Assembly (NCBI GenBank): GCA_017405965.1
Contig: JAFQZK010000026.1
Location: 24,433-88,432 of the forward strand
Reading direction: 5' to 3'
DNA from: Muribaculaceae bacterium
Lineage (GTDB): Bacteria > Bacteroidota > Bacteroidia > Bacteroidales > Muribaculaceae
DNA: 64,000 nt
The notes beneath the pieces were generated by a model. That model did not search any database and was not told the origin of the DNA. It saw nothing but the letters and a program-made list of their open reading frames with translations. Made by a program: the position numbers and the translations under genes. Positions 60,260-64,000 of the stretch are shown one piece after another. The stretch's first letter is position 1, and the number at the start of each line of letters is the position of its first letter.

Positions 60260-60451
60260 AAGCTGTTAATGTTCAATCTTCGCCCTTTAAAGCGACGGTG
60301 CAAGTCCCCATTCAGGTATGATTGCCACTACTGCCGTCCGCATCACAAACAATGGAGTTGGGCTGGCTTTTTTCCGCTTCTTGAATAGAAAAATCCCTCA
60401 CACCCGCGATGAGCATGAGGGATATAACTGGATTATGTTGGGCGGTTAATT
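60260..60451 (-). repeat. Post-dockerin repeat, copy C
   Basis: Matches copies A and B from TTCAAGCTGTTAATGTTCA through CCGTCCGCATCACAAACAATGG to the CCCTCACACCCGCGATGAGCATGAGGG terminator. It diverges at the junction with the coding sequence (GGGCGGTTAATTTCAAC). Confidence 0.75.
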
Positions 60452-63400
60452 TCAACTGTCGCTCAACAGGTCGCCAATAAGGGCGGTGACGTCGCTGATG
60501 TTGATGCTGCTATCCTGGTTGTAGTCGGCTGCCGGGTTGCTGATGGTGTCGCTGCCCATCAGCAGGCCGATCAGCGTAGTCACGTCGCTGATGTTGACGA
60601 CGCCGTCGCCGTTCACATCGCCGCGCAGGAAGGTACCACCCTTCTCGCTGAAGTACCCCGGGTTGCTCGTGCCGCCGTCGATGTGGGCGTAGGTCTTGTC
60701 CTTCGGGTTCGCATCGTTATAGGCTGTACCCATGCCACCCACGAGGCTGGTGCAGCCAACGAACATGCTGGCAGAAGTGGTCACACCAGCTGTATCCCAA
60801 TTGCCGCCCGCATAAATCGTGGTCAGATTACTGCAGTTGTAGAACATCCAGATCATCCTGGTCACACTATGTGTATCAAAATTGCTCAAGTCAAGGCTCT
60901 CGAGACTGGTACAGCCACGGAACATAGTGCTCATGTCAGTCACCTTGCGCGTGTCGAAGCTCGACAAATCAAGTTGACGCATGCTTGAACAATCACGGAA
61001 CATACTATTCATATCGGTCACGTTCCCGGTGTCGAAGTGTTCCAAATCCACATTCGTCAGGCTGCTACAACCATTGAACAGGCCACTCATATCGGTCACC
61101 TCACTGGTGTTGAGGTACTCTAGACCTATAATACCTGTCAAGTTGCTCATGCTATCAAACCAATATCTCATGGTAATGGGGCGGACATCGGCGAACGATG
61201 GGTCGAACACCACCGTGCTGATGGTATTATGGTATGAACTCCATCCAGGGGATTCGCCTGGCGCATTCAGGAAGTATGTGTTACCTGGGCGCATTCCCTT
61301 CAAGGCGTCGTGATAAAATGTCAAGGTTCCGTCAGAGTACTCGGCATAAGATTCAACAGCATAGATATCGGTCAGGTAGCCCGGGTCGCTCGCGCCGCCG
61401 TCGATGTGGGCATAGGTCATGTCCTTCGGATTGCCACCGCTGTAACTTGTACCCTGGCCTCCCACCAGACTGGTGCAATTCGTGAACATATTTCCTGAGG
61501 CTGTCACGTTCCACGTCATCCAGCCGATATCAACATAGATGGTTCGTAGACTGCGGGCACCTTCGAACATGGACGTCATATCAGTCACATTATATGTATT
61601 GAAACTGTTCAGATAAAGGATTTTCATGCCAGTGCAATACTTGAACATACTGTTCATGCTGATCACATTGGACGTGTTGAAACTGCTCAGGTCAAGGTTG
61701 ATCAAATTCTCACACATATAGAACATGAAATCCATGTTGGTTACAAAACTGGTGTTGAGATTGCCCAAGTCCTTGATTTCGGCAAGATTACCCATGCCAT
61801 CAAACCAACTATTGGTCATCATCGGGCGGGCATTGGCAAAAGATGGATCAAAGACCACCCTAGTCACATTGGCATTGCTGCCGTCCGCTTTCCAGCCGGG
61901 AATGCTAGCGCCCGTATCCAGAAGGTAAGTCTGGCCCGGACGTGAATGTTGCCGGTCGTCGTAGTAGAATGTCAAAGTCGTGTTCGATGGTGTGTAGCAG
62001 GCGTAGCCCCTAGGTGCATTAGTATCAGTGAGATAGCCCGGATTGCTGGGACCACCGTCGATGTGGGCGTAAGTTTTGTCCTTTGGATTCGATGAATCGT
62101 AGGCTGTGCCCTGGCCGCCTACCAGTTTGGAGCAGTACTGGAACATATTATTGGAGCTGGTAACGGCAGCCGTGCTCCAGCCAGTGCCCACATAGATGGT
62201 TCGCAAATTGGTGCATCTGGCGAACAGCTCTGACATGTTGGTCACTTTGGACGTGTTGAAACAGCTTAGATCAAGACCCGTCAAGCCCGTGCATTTCTTG
62301 AACATGGCATTCATGATGGTCACATTGGACGTATTGAAATGGTTTAGGTCAAGGCTCGTCAAGCTGCTGCAGTTTTCGAACATGGCAGTCATAACTGTCA
62401 CCTTTGACGTGTTGAAATTGCTCAAGTCAAGGCTTGTCAACTTGCTGCAGTCATAGAAGACACTGATCATTGCAGTCACTTTGCTGGTATTCAGGTAGCT
62501 GAGTCCTGTAATGGTTTCAAGGTTCTGCATGTGTGAAAACCAATAACAGATGCTCGTCGGGCGAGCATTGGCAAACGACGGGTCAAAGACCACCCCAGAC
62601 ACATCGGCATAGGTGCCGTCACTGTACCAGCCTGGATATTCGGTGCCTGTGTTCAGATCATAGGTTACACCTGAACGTGAACTGCGCTGGTTGTCGTAAT
62701 AGAACTTCAGCGTCGCGTTTCCTGGTGTGTAACAGGCATAGGCTATAGGAGGATCAGGGGCATTAGGCGCTCTGAAGTAACCAGGATAGCTGGAACCGCC
62801 GTCAATGCGGGCATAGCTCTTGTCCGTAGGGTTGGATTCATTATAGGTTGTGCCCTGGCCGCCCACCAGTTTGTAGCAGTTATAGAACATATCGTTGGAA
62901 GTAATCACGGGTAACGTAGTCCATCCATCGCCCACATAGATGGCTTGTAGAGAGCTGCAGACATAGAACATTTCGCTCATGTTTATAACCTTGGCCGTAT
63001 TGAAATAGCTCAAGTCAAGGCTTGACAATCCCGTGCACCTAAGGAACATGCCGTCCATTTTGGTCACATTATTGGTGATAAAATAACTAACATCGAGGCT
63101 CGTCAACGAACTGCATTCCCAAAACATGCAACCCATGTCGGTCACTTTGATTGTGTTGAAATGACTCAAGTCAAGACTCTGCAATCTTTTACAGTTGCAG
63201 AACATGAATCGCATATTAGTCACCTCACTCGTGTTCAGATAACTTATGTTCGAGATAGATTGGAGGTTCTCCATATCATAGAACCATGAGTAGGTGGTTG
63301 TCGGACGGAAATTGGCGAACGACGAGTCAAAGACCACCTTGGTCACAATGGTTTTGATGGGACTAAAATACCATAATGGGGAGGCTGAGCCTGTGTTCAG

Positions 63401-63565
63401 GTCGTAGGTCGAGCCTGTGCGGCTGCTGCGGTAGTTGTCATAATAAAACGTCAGCGTCGTGTTCGACGACGTGTAGCAGGCATAGGCCTCGGCTGCAGCG
63501 GCACCGAGGGCACACATCATTGCCGCCAGCAGGACGGCAAATCTGAAAAGTAGTTTCTTGCTCAT
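60452..63565 (-). CDS. Four-module BspA-family (DUF285) surface protein with dockerin-like C-terminus
   Basis: A 1037-residue protein made of four tandem modules, beginning near residues 28, 278, 520 and 755. Each opens with a lead motif such as AYACYTPGNATLKFYYDN, then WYFS/WYSD-like and VVFDPSFANARP segments, then four to five DUF285 leucine-rich repeats, and closes with a SYARIDGGSSYPGYF-like string. A dockerin-like tail (GDVNGDGVVNISDVTTLI, then DYNQDSSINISDVTALI) follows. The signal peptide and leader resemble those of the 58355-60142 protein, so the two are paralogues. Confidence 0.9.
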   Translation of the reverse strand: MSKKLLFRFAVLLAAMMCALGAAAAEAYACYTSSNTTLTFYYDNYRSSRTGSTYDLNTGSASPLWYFSPIKTIVTKVVFDSSFANFRPTTTYSWFYDMENLQSISNISYLNTSEVTNMRFMFCNCKRLQSLDLSHFNTIKVTDMGCMFWECSSLTSLDVSYFITNNVTKMDGMFLRCTGLSSLDLSYFNTAKVINMSEMFYVCSSLQAIYVGDGWTTLPVITSNDMFYNCYKLVGGQGTTYNESNPTDKSYARIDGGSSYPGYFRAPNAPDPPIAYACYTPGNATLKFYYDNQRSSRSGVTYDLNTGTEYPGWYSDGTYADVSGVVFDPSFANARPTSICYWFSHMQNLETITGLSYLNTSKVTAMISVFYDCSKLTSLDLSNFNTSKVTVMTAMFENCSSLTSLDLNHFNTSNVTIMNAMFKKCTGLTGLDLSCFNTSKVTNMSELFARCTNLRTIYVGTGWSTAAVTSSNNMFQYCSKLVGGQGTAYDSSNPKDKTYAHIDGGPSNPGYLTDTNAPRGYACYTPSNTTLTFYYDDRQHSRPGQTYLLDTGASIPGWKADGSNANVTRVVFDPSFANARPMMTNSWFDGMGNLAEIKDLGNLNTSFVTNMDFMFYMCENLINLDLSSFNTSNVISMNSMFKYCTGMKILYLNSFNTYNVTDMTSMFEGARSLRTIYVDIGWMTWNVTASGNMFTNCTSLVGGQGTSYSGGNPKDMTYAHIDGGASDPGYLTDIYAVESYAEYSDGTLTFYHDALKGMRPGNTYFLNAPGESPGWSSYHNTISTVVFDPSFADVRPITMRYWFDSMSNLTGIIGLEYLNTSEVTDMSGLFNGCSSLTNVDLEHFDTGNVTDMNSMFRDCSSMRQLDLSSFDTRKVTDMSTMFRGCTSLESLDLSNFDTHSVTRMIWMFYNCSNLTTIYAGGNWDTAGVTTSASMFVGCTSLVGGMGTAYNDANPKDKTYAHIDGGTSNPGYFSEKGGTFLRGDVNGDGVVNISDVTTLIGLLMGSDTISNPAADYNQDSSINISDVTALIGDLLSDS

Positions 63566-63634
63566 AATCGTATCAGGATTTATTGGTTAAGTATAATAAT
63601 TGGGCGGTTTGGAGTATCATGCGAGGTGCTCACC

Positions 63635-63643
63635 ACAAAGGTA
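63635..63643 (-). promoter_or_regulatory. -7 box of the four-module gene
   Basis: TACCTTTGT on the - strand, 70 bases before the start; the flanking AT-rich stretch AATTAAAAAATTTTTATTACC is the same as at the paralogue's promoter. Confidence 0.6.
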
Positions 63644-63764
63644 ATAAAAATTTTTTAATTCTCATCATCTGTTTGCCCATTTCCCAATTCCCGAAGTCGC
63701 CTTATATATAACTGAGAATTAACTAACACTTTTATTAACAACTAATTACAATAACAATGACATT

Positions 63765-63953
63765 ATGAGACCACTTTTGAAATTTATGAATTACGCGGCT
63801 CAGCTCATGGCACTGATCGATATCGGGAAGACCATTAAGCGCTGGGCCACAAAGAATGATACCAAGAAACAAAAAGAACGCACAAAAATCAAAACACAAA
63901 TGACATCTACCTCTAAAAAGCCACCAAACACAAAAAGAAACGCAACCGACTGA
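63765..63953 (+). CDS. Short basic ORF, doubtful
   Basis: Encodes 62 residues: MRPLLKFMNYAAQLMALID then a very Lys/Thr-rich tail. The first 35 residues could be a small amphipathic or membrane-associated peptide; the second half overlaps the dispersed hairpin repeat at 63929. Could be a chance frame. Confidence 0.3.
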   Translation: MRPLLKFMNYAAQLMALIDIGKTIKRWATKNDTKKQKERTKIKTQMTSTSKKPPNTKRNATD

Positions 63954-63969
63954 TTTCTCAGCGATTGCG
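63929..63969. repeat. Dispersed hairpin repeat, copy 2
   Basis: Copy of the element at 48903-48944, with CGCAACCG..TCAGCGATTGCG as the hairpin. The final 25 bases of the window (GTGATCCCTACAGGATTCAAA) may be the edge of another feature that lies beyond the window. Confidence 0.6.
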
Positions 63970-64000
63970 CTTTCTTGTTGTGATCCCTACAGGATTCAAA

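Noticed and set aside
49480-63565. Cellulosome-type scaffold system
   Set aside because: Dockerin-like tails occur on non-enzymatic surface proteins and no cohesin domain was seen, so they are more likely sorting or calcium-binding modules.
63975-64000. 3' part of a tRNA on the - strand
   Set aside because: The TTTGAATCC string resembles a T-arm, but the conserved C of the T-loop is T and the acceptor end does not fit; the window ends before it can be judged.

Overview
The window looks like a chromosomal contig from a gut-type Bacteroidales bacterium, most like Muribaculaceae or Prevotellaceae (family is an inference). The signs are -7 boxes of the TAnnTTTG type before many genes, few Shine-Dalgarno sequences, Bacteroidota-type RpoZ, BamD and SusB-like GH97 proteins, BspA/DUF285 and GLUG surface proteins, C10 and C69 peptidases, C-terminal dockerin-like modules, and dispersed intergenic repeats. 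No rRNA, recognisable tRNA, CRISPR array, transposase or phage gene was seen.

Layout. 0-8 kb: cobalamin assembly genes in two divergent groups (cobC, cobU, cobT on +; cbiB, cobD, cobQ, pduO-type adenosyltransferase and a split cbiA on -). 8-16.4 kb: GH97 glucosidase, SH3/zinc-ribbon protein, a C10 peptidase broken by an in-frame stop, and a C69 dipeptidase. 16.4-25 kb: an accessory stretch with palindromic repeats, an AAA+ ATPase with two duplicated small genes, AT-rich membrane proteins, a HAD phosphatase and a lipoprotein. 25-39.6 kb: mostly core genes (patatin, recX, comF, rpoZ, bamD, bcp, DPP IV-like peptidase, miaA, recR, acyl-CoA ligase, prfB, an aberrant argB homologue, asd). 39.7-47.1 kb: an ECF sigma/anti-sigma pair followed by an unusual set of predicted envelope hydrolases and small membrane proteins. 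47-64 kb: a second C69 dipeptidase, dockerin- and leucine-rich-repeat surface proteins, two secreted alpha/beta hydrolases, a membrane-anchored AraC-type regulator, and two BspA/DUF285 proteins with duplicated flanks.

The best candidate for an undescribed system is 39.7-47.1 kb. The sigma gene and two downstream transcription units each carry the same bipartite motif, TTTACC-N12-TTGACATWA, with exactly conserved spacing. The controlled genes appear to encode an archaemetzincin-like lipoprotein, a transglutaminase-like protein, a CHAP-like cysteine hydrolase and a YiiX-like lipoprotein, interleaved with small membrane proteins. A possible structured RNA and an N-formylglutamate-amidohydrolase-like protein follow. 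A short relic matching the end of that last gene lies near 8.1 kb.

All family assignments are by reading sequence motifs; no database search was run.
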